NCBI GenBank assembly: GCA_015680685.1
Contig: MNCI01035288.1
Span: 13,481-68,397, forward strand
Origin: Gnetum montanum
Taxonomy: Eukaryota; Streptophyta; Gnetopsida; Gnetales; Gnetaceae
DNA: 54,917 bases
Reading direction: 5' to 3'
Shown here: piece after piece, positions 20,830 to 30,699 of the stretch
How the letters are laid out: every line of letters starts with the position of its first letter
Position numbering within the stretch: the first letter of the stretch is position 1
Program-made: the position numbers and the translations under genes
The notes under the pieces: generated by a model
Seen by the model: only the letters and a program-made list of their open reading frames with translations
The model's database searches: none
What the model was told of the DNA's origin: nothing

Positions 20830-23624
20830 GGAAACTCATGTAGTTCTTGGTGGTGGTGGCTTCTCCATGGGTGCTTTCCCTTTGTCGTGTGCTCCAGGCT
20901 TTGAAGCTTAATGGCATTGAAGTATGGCCTGGAGCTTCTCCTCTTTCATCTGACAATCTTGTGCCATCCATGCGAGTGTTCCAATGTTTGATGGACTCAT
21001 CACCTCCCACGAATAGGGTAGTTGCGGGAACATCTAATTAGCTTTGACATACCATGCCGCGAACACCCGTCGTTCCTCTTCATAGGCTCTCGCCTTGTCT
21101 TTGTATTCATGAAGATTTGTTAGCCATAGAGCCAAGTTGGTTGCTACATCTTTCTATCCTTGGTAGCTTGCTTTTACCATCTCAAGTCCAGAATTTGCAA
21201 CATCAAGTTTTTCTGCCAGCTTCTTGCGTTTTGCAAATTTTGCTTCATATTTGAGATGGGTGGAAGCTACCTACTATTCGAGCTCTATTCTCGGGCACCC
21301 TACTATTAATATGACAAGGTTGGCATATCTGAGGTTTTCCAACTCCATGTATTCTATCAAGTCTTGGATCTACAGGTCCCGATTTTTAACTTCCGCTTGC
21401 TAGGCGAAGGCGTGGGTGTCCAAGATGGCCCTCCAATCAGTGTGTTGAGCATTGATATTGTTGATTTGAGCCTTGGTCATATGGATCTCCTTCTTCAGGA
21501 TTTGTTTATACATCCCCAACTGATCATAGAAATGCTCCTTTATCTTTTTGTGTTGTTTAGCCTCATTCTGCCATGCGCTTATCTCAATCGCTAATTTTTG
21601 GCGAATAGCGCGTACCTCTTTTATTAAGAGGGTTCGATTCTCTCTAGCTAAATGGCTTACATCTCGGTTGACCCGAATGAATTATTCTCATAGCTGATGA
21701 AAGTGTTCATCGAGAACATTCTTTTATTTCTCCATAGAGGTTAACCGAAGGTTATCTGTAACCAACTGTTTATTCTCTTCTTCTAAGGCTCTGAGTGCCT
21801 TAAGGTGTGCATGGGTTTGCGCTTCTACTGTGGAGGCATCCCAAATGGCCTTCTCCTTTTCTTCAGCCACCTTCTTATTCTTTGTGATTAATTTGGTTAG
21901 TTGCTCTATTCTAAAGTTATCCAGCTAGTTTGCGGGAACAAATTGCAGAGGATCTCACTGTGCTGCTTGTAAGGCTACAAGCTGCTCTTGTAATTTTTGC
22001 ACTTCAGCTTTAGCATGCTCGGTCCTTACTTTGGATATGACCAGCTTCCCCTTTGTGGAATGAGGTCTAATTAAATTGCTGTGACATCTTGAGGGATGTC
22101 AAATAGAGACATCATTACTTATCCTATTTGAAGCAATCTGTCAAGTACATCCTCATGTTCCACAGGAGTCATTGAGATTTCGGCAAGAGTTTGAGCATCC
22201 CATGCTCCTGAGAGATTTGCTGGTGGCACAACAGGTACATTGAAAGATTCTTTGATGTGATCAATGACCACTTCAGCAGCTCCAGCTGCATTCTAGTGTT
22301 GCATGACCACTACAATGGCCCCTTCACTAGTCTCTAACTGCACCTGAAAAGATGCCGCGTTTCCTGAGATCTGTTGCGACCATCTACTTTCCCCTCCTCC
22401 TATTTGAATTGATATTTTGCCCCTTGTGTGATCCAATGAAACTGTAGGTTGACTGGCATCATCGATGACGTGGAAGAGGTTTGTGTCATCATGACTTTCC
22501 CAACTAACCATCTCAGCAATGGCCCTAAGATGGCTCATCAACGGTTTGTAGTCTTGTGGTGGTGGCAACTGATCCTAACCTATGCCAGGCCCTGCTTCTT
22601 GTTGTTGGTTGGGACCTATGGTTGGAGGTTGACTTGGTCCTGCAAGTTGAGTTGCAGGTGGTCTAGTCATCTGTTCTTCTTATTCTTCAGGTCTCAGCTC
22701 TTCGCCAGTGCTCTTTCTTGGAGTTGGCGCCTTTAGTAATTTAGCATAAGGAGCATTCTAGGCTTTTCAGAGGATGTCATTTGTGTATTCTCAAATACCA
22801 GCCCGTTGGCATAGTTTTTTGATAAGGCAGGGGAAAGGCAACGCCATCTTCCCTGACTTTCATTCTTCAAATCACCTTAGGATCTCCGTCAAATATAGAT
22901 GGGGAAGGTTAGTGTTAAGCTTTCCCATCAACATTGCACATCCCCTAGTCGCATATGTAGATATTATTTGCAAAACTTTTGTTGGGAAGAGGTGATAGGT
23001 TCCAATTTTGAAATAAACTCTCTCTTCCATCGTCAGCTCACCAAAAGCTTTATCTCTACCATAAGCCTTCTCTAACCAATCCTTTCACACATCAGGGTTT
23101 GAATGGGTAGATAACTAAGTAACATGAGGCCCTAAATTTGGAAGGTTTAACACTTCCGAAATAGCCTATGTAGAGAAATCAACTATCACACCACAAATGT
23201 TAACCATGGTGCCTTGCTCCCTATTGTGCCAGAACTGGTACATTTCACCTAAGTACCAGGCACCGCTTTCAGAGAGGATAGGCCATAAGGTAGACCCTTT
23301 GAGATGATCCCTAACAACCTCAGGAGTGAAATCTACAAAGGATTCGAAGTTTAGCTCCACAATCATTGTAGCGAATGTGGACTTCTCATGTATAGCCTAA
23401 ACATACTTCGGGGGCAACATGAGTTGTTGTCCTAGTTCAGGCGCAGCAACAACTCCTCCTTCTGCCTGCCCAGACTGTCTGGTAGGAGGTTCTTCTTGAT
23501 GGATGCTGAATTATTGCACCTCCTATTCTGTATGTTGTCCAGCAGGGCCTTGTCTTCCACCTCTCTAAGATCATTTCGTTCCACCTTGAACAGGATGCTC
23601 CTGTTGTGTACGTTTTGGGGCCAT
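20830..23624 (-). pseudogene. Accessory gene: plant-transposon-protein-like domain plus coiled coil (element B)
   Basis: About 930 codons in largely one frame with scattered stops. Start chosen at 23624 (MAPKRTQQEHPVQGG), the first ATG downstream of the internal promoter. N-terminal domain (about 23370-22780): FVDFTPEVVRDHLKG, LWPILSESGAWYLGEMY, CGVIVDFST, LNLPNLGP, HLFPTKVLQI, FPCLIKKLCQRAGI. The order resembles the 'putative plant transposon protein' domain family (PF20167 as I recall it; typical VDFSPEAINRLLGLP and LCRRAGV). A Pro/Gln-rich linker follows (22730-22300). Then there is a long heptad-rich coiled coil (about 22060-21300), for example KKVAEEKEKAIWDA and LRALEEENKQLV. No membrane segment was seen. 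Element C has an alignable copy. The function is unknown; it replaces pol in position. Stops make this copy non-coding. Confidence 0.65.
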
Positions 23625-23909
23625 TCTGCAATCACACGGATCAAGCGTTAGTAAGGTTGTTTTCAAAGTTAAGTTATACCTTACTACTTGCCTTAATTAA
23701 AGATATTATGTTATAACTTATGATCGTGCCCGAAAATTATAATAATGGGTCTTGTGACTTAGGAGGTTGTCATTTTAGTCTCCCGGTGTACATAAGGTCA
23801 TATGATATTTGGCACAATTATTCTAAGTGTTGGTGTTAATATCCTAACTAATGTCCTTTGGGCGATGATAAATTTTAAAAAAGTTAGGCACTTTTTAGTA
23901 AGTGTCTCT

Positions 23910-23920
23910 CCCCCATGACT
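23910..23920 (-). promoter_or_regulatory. Second polypurine-like motif in B
   Basis: AGTCATGGGGG (minus strand) between the internal promoter and the accessory ATG. It matches the LTR-adjacent tract and the equivalent site at 8805-8815 in A. Confidence 0.45.
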
Positions 23921-24092
23921 AAATTGAACACTCCGGGTTCAAGTAGATTCAAACGGAATTAAAATCGGAGCATCAGTGAGCGAGATATGAGTGAAAAAGC
24001 AAGGGTCATGCAATCACAAGTCGCAAAGAAAAATTTCAACAACTCCCCCCACGTGAATGGTAAAATGATGCTAAGTGTTGTGGCGGGGGTAC

Positions 24093-24167
24093 CTATTTAT
24101 AGGTAAATAGGACACGATATTGCATACGCGATATCAAGTGGGACACGATATCGTGTACGCGATATCT
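24093..24167 (-). promoter_or_regulatory. Internal promoter of element B (TATA plus GATATC array)
   Basis: On the minus strand four GATATC-type units (24167-24111) are followed by CTATAAATAG (24102-24093). The array contains a 26-base stretch (24110-24135) that matches 20629-20654 of B's own LTR array with only two differences. Downstream of the TATA, CTAAGTGTTG (24071-24080) is shared with the internal promoter of C but not with any LTR. The accessory ATG is about 470 bases downstream. The copy is therefore not simply a stray LTR: R/U5 sequence is absent. Confidence 0.7.
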
Positions 24168-25573
24168 CATCCCTAGTGATGTGAGAGACCAAAGAAATAC
24201 CAAATTTTTAATGATTTTTCTTGAAATTCATGTTGGAAATTGAGGACATTGGCAAGGATTAAGATGTTCTAGGGTAATATCATTGATTCAAGAGGCACTC
24301 TTAATAATAAAGATGTGAACTTTAGCAATAAAAATTTGGCGATTACGAAAAAAGGGAATGTAATGGTACATCAAAATGTTAAAATTTAGAGGGACAATAG
24401 TAGGGAAAGAGGATTATGAAAAATCAAGTTGAGGGTAATAAATTGTGTGTTTGAGCTAGAGAATCAGTAAATATTACAAAAAATTACACAGGTGGGTCCT
24501 CCTCAAAGCAAGTTTTAACCTATTATGCCCTTGTGTAACCACACTTAAATTGTCCGTGGGTACTAGAAGGGTTAAATGTAATCTACACTAACTCCACAAA
24601 ACACACACATGTAATTATCACCGGAATGATATGAAAATTCTATGTTACACAAGACACGAGTGAAAATTACATGAACAATGAGATGAGACGAAGTATAGAA
24701 AGGGATCGTAGAGATTGGGACATGAGGTAACTGACCCAGGGCACAGTGAATCCTAGGTGTAAAGCATGATTAACATGTCATTAACCCATCATTCCAAGAT
24801 TAGGACCAAGTCTATTCCTCTAATCAATGACATCGCATTGCTTCATCTCATGATAAATGACTATGAGAGTACCATAACAACAAGGCGTATGATCGCTTGG
24901 CGTTTAGTACAAGGGAGGAGTGATTTTTGTTTTATGGCACTTGTTTTTTTTTTTTTCCTTTCTTCTTCTTTCTTTTGAACTTTACTGAATCTAGAGAAGC
25001 CACCAACCTTCAAGCATGGGTGCATGTCTTTCCAGTGGGACCCCCTAGAACAAAATTTGATGTTCGAGTACCCTTTTGATTACTCTTACTCCCATTTTTA
25101 ATTAGATCTACAAGGATCTTAATACAACCACATTGCATGATGACTCCCACAAACGCCACCAAAGAGAATCCACAAGTCCCCTTGATGTCACACCCTAATC
25201 ATTCTCTCTTGGTCCATCCTTCTTCATTCTGGGTACAATGAACACAAAATTAATTTTAAGTTTTAGAAATTTCAAGAATATCACTGTATCCTCGAACAGA
25301 AACTCTTATTTGTAGAGTGGATGAGTGGATGTAATAGGTTCACTGTTCCAAATAATTGATTACTCATGACCTAATAACATAAAACACATCTCAACCAACG
25401 ATCCACATGAGTGTTTTATTCATAGATGAGATTACTTACAAAAGCGTCAAAAGACAAACACACAAAAAGATAAAAAGATAAACAGATAAAACAAAAAGTT
25501 AAAAAAAATGAAAAACTAGAAAACAAAAAGTTGTAAAATTAAAGAGAATAAAAATGGTTATTAATCCTACATG
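24168..25573 (-). other. Non-coding block between gag and the internal promoter (B)
   Basis: No supported gene. It contains the conserved block at 24491-24565 shared with A and C, poly-T/CT tracts at about 24945-24975, and A-rich tracts with AAAGATAAA repeats at about 25465-25530. It is collinear with 8990-10140 of element A. Confidence 0.6.
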
Positions 25574-26802
25574 TCATTGAAATGGGCGATATCCCCCATA
25601 ACTAAGCGGTTGAGTATGGCAAGGATTAATAAATGGAACATAAGGATCCTTGCATGTTGGAAGTATTGGAACTGGTCTATACTTATCCCCTCGGGGTTCA
25701 CACACTTGATTATAGTAAGCATAGTGGGGCACTTTATACGATGTAGTTCCCAGATAACGAGTTGATCCACTATGACGTTTGTGACCGTTAGATGGTATGC
25801 AAGGATTAGGATGATGCCTCCCATGGTTATGTTCATTGGGCCATATGGTTGTTGGAGTGTGAGATGGTGGCCCTGATAAAGTAACATGAGGCGTTGGGTT
25901 CGAAGGTAAGGGTGCACCACAGTGTGGGACTTGTGCTGAGTTGGAGGATGCAGTGGCCTTAGAATTTTGTTGTCCCTTCTTATGGCCGTATTTAAAGAAA
26001 GGATGCTTTTGATGTTCAGGAGGCTTTTCACTACTATTGGTAGTAGTGGCACAAGTGTTATTCATGGGTTGTTGCAGTGGCACAAACACCTTAGGAATAG
26101 TTGGGGGCATTGTGAAAGGAGGAAAAGGATGAGAATGTTGAAAGTTAGGAGGAATATAAGGTGTACAAGGTGGTGGTTTTGTTGGAGGCATGGATTGATA
26201 GTGTTGTGGAGAATGGTATTGTGGTGAGATAGAGTAGGTTGGCCCAAATGGAGAAACAAGGTGTTGAACATGATAAGCATTTGGATTCGGAAAATATGAA
26301 GGGTGCCTCCAGTCTAAGGGTGGTCTCCCCCACAACTGGGATTGTTGCCACTGTGATCGAACACAATATCTCTGTACGAACTCTGGATGTAGTGTGTTTC
26401 CCTAATGCTCATGTAAATGTAATAATATTGGGGATTGGCCTTTAGGTTGATCGTACAGGCATATGTTGCATTCATACGTATGATTGGCAGTTGAGCACTT
26501 ATTCCCTTCATTCTTTTTTTTCGAATGTCTAATGTTTCGTCCTACTTCTTGGGTTGTCAAAATTCTATCTCCAATATTGTTGATATAATCTCCACACTTT
26601 TGATACATCCATTCCAACATCTTATTGATCTTTGCCTTGGCTTCTTCTAACAATTGTTGTATTGGCAAAGATAATGTTTCCATCTTGAGATTTGTTGATT
26701 TCTCCTTTTTATGATCATGGACCTTTGTTAAGTTAATATTTTGGTCCTGTTGATGTTTTTCAACACTCTCCCATCTAGCTAATTCTCCTTCTTCTTTTGC
26801 TA
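25574..26802 (-). pseudogene. gag: 3' part of gag (element B), cut by the gap
   Basis: The frame entering from the gap reads AKEEGELARWESVEKHQ (compare AKEDDELWKRESVKEYN in D), then a helical stretch LLEEAKAKINKMLEW, then the zinc-like motif CNICLYDQPKG (about 26440-26475), where the usual His is Gln. It shifts frame near 26400 into a 253-codon open frame (26335-25574) rich in Pro, His, Tyr and Asn, matching the C-terminal tails of A and D. The frame ends SYGGYRPFQ. No retropepsin follows, unlike element A. Overlapping frames on the other strand and in other phases are translation shadows. Confidence 0.75.
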
Positions 26803-27792
26803 NNNNNNNNNNNNNNNNNNNNNNNNNNNNNNNNNNNNNNNNNNNNNNNNNNNNNNNNNNNNNNNNNNNNNNNNNNNNNNNNNNNNNNNNNNNNNNNNNN
26901 NNNNNNNNNNNNNNNNNNNNNNNNNNNNNNNNNNNNNNNNNNNNNNNNNNNNNNNNNNNNNNNNNNNNNNNNNNNNNNNNNNNNNNNNNNNNNNNNNNNN
27001 NNNNNNNNNNNNNNNNNNNNNNNNNNNNNNNNNNNNNNNNNNNNNNNNNNNNNNNNNNNNNNNNNNNNNNNNNNNNNNNNNNNNNNNNNNNNNNNNNNNN
27101 NNNNNNNNNNNNNNNNNNNNNNNNNNNNNNNNNNNNNNNNNNNNNNNNNNNNNNNNNNNNNNNNNNNNNNNNNNNNNNNNNNNNNNNNNNNNNNNNNNNN
27201 NNNNNNNNNNNNNNNNNNNNNNNNNNNNNNNNNNNNNNNNNNNNNNNNNNNNNNNNNNNNNNNNNNNNNNNNNNNNNNNNNNNNNNNNNNNNNNNNNNNN
27301 NNNNNNNNNNNNNNNNNNNNNNNNNNNNNNNNNNNNNNNNNNNNNNNNNNNNNNNNNNNNNNNNNNNNNNNNNNNNNNNNNNNNNNNNNNNNNNNNNNNN
27401 NNNNNNNNNNNNNNNNNNNNNNNNNNNNNNNNNNNNNNNNNNNNNNNNNNNNNNNNNNNNNNNNNNNNNNNNNNNNNNNNNNNNNNNNNNNNNNNNNNNN
27501 NNNNNNNNNNNNNNNNNNNNNNNNNNNNNNNNNNNNNNNNNNNNNNNNNNNNNNNNNNNNNNNNNNNNNNNNNNNNNNNNNNNNNNNNNNNNNNNNNNNN
27601 NNNNNNNNNNNNNNNNNNNNNNNNNNNNNNNNNNNNNNNNNNNNNNNNNNNNNNNNNNNNNNNNNNNNNNNNNNNNNNNNNNNNNNNNNNNNNNNNNNNN
27701 NNNNNNNNNNNNNNNNNNNNNNNNNNNNNNNNNNNNNNNNNNNNNNNNNNNNNNNNNNNNNNNNNNNNNNNNNNNNNNNNNNNNNNNNNNNN
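26803..27792. other. Assembly gap of 990 N within element B
   Basis: By comparison with D and with B's own 3' LTR it should hold about 385 bp of LTR, about 135 bp of leader with the primer site and about 1.4 kb of gag, nearly twice the stated length. Open frames reported across it are artefacts. Confidence 0.9.
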
Positions 27793-28204
27793 CCACTGGG
27801 ATACCAAGTAGTCACACTTAAATGCTCGTAATCAAGTCATACTCATTCCACGGTTCTAGGAGATAAGGGTAAGAGAGAGAAAGTAGTAAATAACAATTAA
27901 ATAAAAAAAATAAATAACAAAGTGAATGCTGCAATGATGAAGTAATCTCGATCTTTATTGCTAGTCATGTGTGTGTCCAAGTACGTCACACTCGAATAAA
28001 GAATGTCGTACAATTACATTCACCACACTGCGGGTAGACACAGGTTTATAATCTAACTCTAGAGGGATCAAACTGCTAGAGTTTCACTACAATCTAAAAC
28101 TAGGATCCCGAACAAGGGAGAGCCACTTCTTATTTATAGACATTGTAGTGGATTGCCATATCGTGTATGCGATATCGTGGCCCATGCGATATCACGTCCC
28201 ATCA
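27793..28204 (-). repeat. 5' LTR of element B (part)
   Basis: It matches 20241-20665. TATA box near 28129-28139, GATATC array 28154-28194 with three units, CA end at 28204. The first 385 bp (plus-strand order) are in the gap. Confidence 0.9.
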
Positions 28205-28209
28205 ATGAG
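28205..28209. repeat. Target site duplication of element B, right copy
   Basis: ATGAG, identical to 19851-19855. Confidence 0.9.
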
Positions 28210-29597
28210 CAAGAGAGAAAGCTCATGAGTGTAGAGAGTTTGTGCAAGAAGAAAGCTTATGCATGGAAATTGAGTAAGAGGCAAGGGAGCACTTGAGAGA
28301 GGTTGAGAGAATCTCTTAGAGGTTGAGAGCTTTAGGTGCATTGTGAGTAATTGAGGATCAAGAGGGGACAAGTGTAGCCTCTAAGATTCTTAGAAGAGTT
28401 ATGGGTTGAGTTTGGCTCTTCATCTTTGATGTATTTTCTTGGAAGTTTGAAATTTTTCTTAATATGAGGGAAATTTTCTCCATTTATATGTGTTTTTCTT
28501 ATTTTCTATGCTAGATCTACTTGGAAGTTGTGGATTGGGTCCTATTGGGGTCTATTTAGGTATCACCCCTGCACCACTACAACATGTATTTCTTATTTCA
28601 TTCTATCACATAATCATCTTAGAATGACATTTTAAAGATCTTACCTTCTTTGAGGGTGTTTGGATTATAGTGTCATGCTCTACGAAAATTTCTTTTCAAA
28701 GGAAATCCTCATTGTCAACCTCCTCATCATTATCTTCTGATGCTTTCTTTTTCTTCTTTTGCTAATTTCAAGATGTTAGTAGATTAGTCATTACTACATA
28801 GAGTACTCAAATAATATTAATTGTTTCATACATAACACATTACCTAATGTTATTTTGCATCATGAATATTAACATATATTTTTGTATATCTAGCCTATGT
28901 TCTTGATATACTTCCAAGGATTTCCTTTTCTCTTTAGTACACATACTCAATAAGCTTGTAAGATTCACCACTCATAATGATATTCATATTTAGCTCTTTC
29001 ACTAGTCTCTATAATGGCACAACTCATTCATTTTCTTGAATTAAACACTATTTTAACACTTTTTTTTAGCTCTTGTAGTAGGTTCATGTCACAGTAGAGA
29101 CATACAACATTTACAAAGTAGTTGTCATTAATTCCTTGCAAAGAAAAGTATTCTAGTAGCTTAGCCCAAAGTGCATAATCCTTCTTTGAATTAAAACTAA
29201 AACCTTTTGATTCCTCACATCCAATCAATTATTTTAGAGATAGATGACTACTCTCCCTTAAGTTATNGCCAATCAATTATTTTAGAGATAGATGACTACT
29301 CTCCCTTAAGTTATTTTTATGTTTGTAGCACTTAATCTTTTCAATATCCTCTAAGCTATTCAAAATAGTTGTACTAAATTTAAGGAAAAATAGAAGGTAC
29401 ATTTCCCTATTTGCATAGTAATAACTATTTCTCATGCCTAAGCTTGAATCTTCTACAATCCTTTCCATGCAATGTTCATAAAATCCATTCAATACATGTC
29501 AATGATTTTCCAAGATGTTTACAATCAAAGTTGTTTCAATTATTATTATTTGTTAAATAATTTTGAATAGTACCTTGAACAAAGGGGCTACCTTTGT
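28210..29597. other. DNA between elements B and C
   Basis: No gene identified. Two minus-strand frames (29277-29492 and 29028-29228) run into each other if the duplicated 46 bp at the N are merged. Together they would encode about 130 residues (for example YALWAKLLEYFSLQGIND), but I recognise no family. The sequence near 28559 (AGGTATCACCCC) weakly resembles a tRNA-iMet primer site, so 28210-28556 could be the end of an older LTR into which B inserted. Confidence 0.4.
29221..29314. other. Unmerged contig ends around N 29267
   Basis: 46 bases at 29221-29266 are repeated exactly at 29269-29314 with a single N between them. This is the signature of two overlapping contig ends placed side by side, not of a biological tandem duplication. 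Confidence 0.85.
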
Positions 29598-30472
29598 TGA
29601 TGGGTAGCAAGTAGTCCTTATGCCCAATCATACGAATCACTAGCATTTACTAAGTGGTGCAATCAAATTCTATAGACTTTAGCTCTCTAAGTACACATTA
29701 TCTAGGTAGTGAATCTTAAGGACATGATTGTTGTCTTCCTAGTTCCACTTGTGAGGTTCAATGGTATGACTAAGTGTAACTAAGGCATAAGATTTGTATA
29801 ACTTTTATATTTTTCATTTAACTTGTGTAAGTATAGAAGATAAAGTAATTAAATGCTAATTACACTAGTAACTAATTAATACCTTAGACTAATCCTAACA
29901 TTAGCATCTATTTCCATCTCTCGTATACATCTTGAACATGTTGCAATGCTATTGGGTTATCAAGCGTCAATGCTAAGTGCTAACGTATGCTCAAGGTGGT
30001 CATACTTATGTGCATTACTTATCCAAATTCAATTAATTAATTAAGTGCATAAAAGTAAATTTCATGAATAGTAAATGCTTTAAGTAAATAGTAGGCTAAG
30101 TCCAACTACTATAAGGTTTATTAAGAAAGCTCATCTTTATTTTAGTTCACATCGAAGTGTCTAGGTACATTAGTGCTCAAATAAAGATCTATACACTTCT
30201 TAACTCCTACTACGGGCACTTAGAAAATATTCCAACTTTGGAAAAAGCAAATTGCAAGAGTTTGGCTATGCTACTTAATAATGAATGTCATAAATGTGGT
30301 GGGTGCATGCATTTATATAAGAAGAACAATACACTGTGTCAATGCATTAAACCATGCATCGATAGGTACATGTCGATGGGATCATGTTAACATGTATGTG
30401 TTGATGCTTTCACATCAATAGGATCACATAACATATTTACATCAATGTGTTCCAATCAACCATGACTCTTCA
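29598..30472 (-). repeat. 3' LTR of element C
   Basis: 875 bp, TG...CA. TATA box TTATATAAAT (minus strand) at 30311-30320. The U3 array at 30354-30450 consists of CATCGAT/ACATCAAT-type units, including TCGATGGGATCA at 30373-30384. R/U5 remains alignable with A and B, with AATAAAGATGA on the minus strand near 30135. Confidence 0.85.
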
Positions 30473-30485
30473 TACCCCCACAACT
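30473..30485 (-). promoter_or_regulatory. Polypurine tract of element C
   Basis: AGTTGTGGGGGTA on the minus strand, abutting the U3; two differences from the tract of A and B. Confidence 0.7.
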
Positions 30486-30699
30486 AAATGAAAACTCATT
30501 CTTAAGTGAACAAAGGGAGGAATAAGCTTTTTACAGAATTTTGGGAAGGTATGGGATTATTGACTGATTGACTAATACACACACTGACTCAAACTAATGC
30601 TAAGTGCCCAAGTATACAAATTTACAACTTTTACAAAAAATTGGTATTCATAACAAAAAAATTGAATACCATTATAAAAATTGACAACAAAACCCCTTT

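Larger units (their letters stand above)
19856..28204 (-). mobile_element. Element B: two-promoter, gag plus accessory gene, no pol
   Basis: Minus-strand LTR element bounded by ATGAG duplications. 5' to 3' on the minus strand: 5' LTR (27793-28204 visible), gap, gag (to 25574), non-coding block, internal promoter (24093-24167), accessory gene (23624 to about 20830), polypurine tract, 3' LTR (19856-20665). No reverse transcriptase or integrase frame was seen, and no protease follows gag as it does in A. The 990-base N-run covers the gag N-terminus, the primer site and the start of the 5' LTR as read on the plus strand. From D and the other LTR I would expect about 2 kb there. Even with that correction there is no room for pol, so it is non-autonomous. 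Confidence 0.88.

Noticed and set aside
24093-24167. Reading the GATATC array as a CRISPR or a microsatellite
   Set aside because: Units are too short and uneven, without equal spacers, and lie only next to TATA boxes of this element group in a plant-type sequence.
24093-24167. Nested solo LTR as an explanation of the internal promoter
   Set aside because: No R, U5, TG or CA ends surround it, and the downstream flank matches the internal site of C rather than any LTR.
25571-26445. Several plus- and minus-strand frames overlapping the B gag tail
   Set aside because: Only the 253-codon minus frame aligns with the gag tails of A and D; the rest are shadows of its Pro/His-rich codons.
26402-27831. 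Open frames of 335-464 codons on both strands
   Set aside because: They are made almost wholly of N translated as X across the assembly gap; only the end at 26402-26802 is real gag.
29028-29492. Possible DNA transposase or helicase fragment
   Set aside because: The merged frame has no recognisable catalytic motif; family assignment would be a guess.
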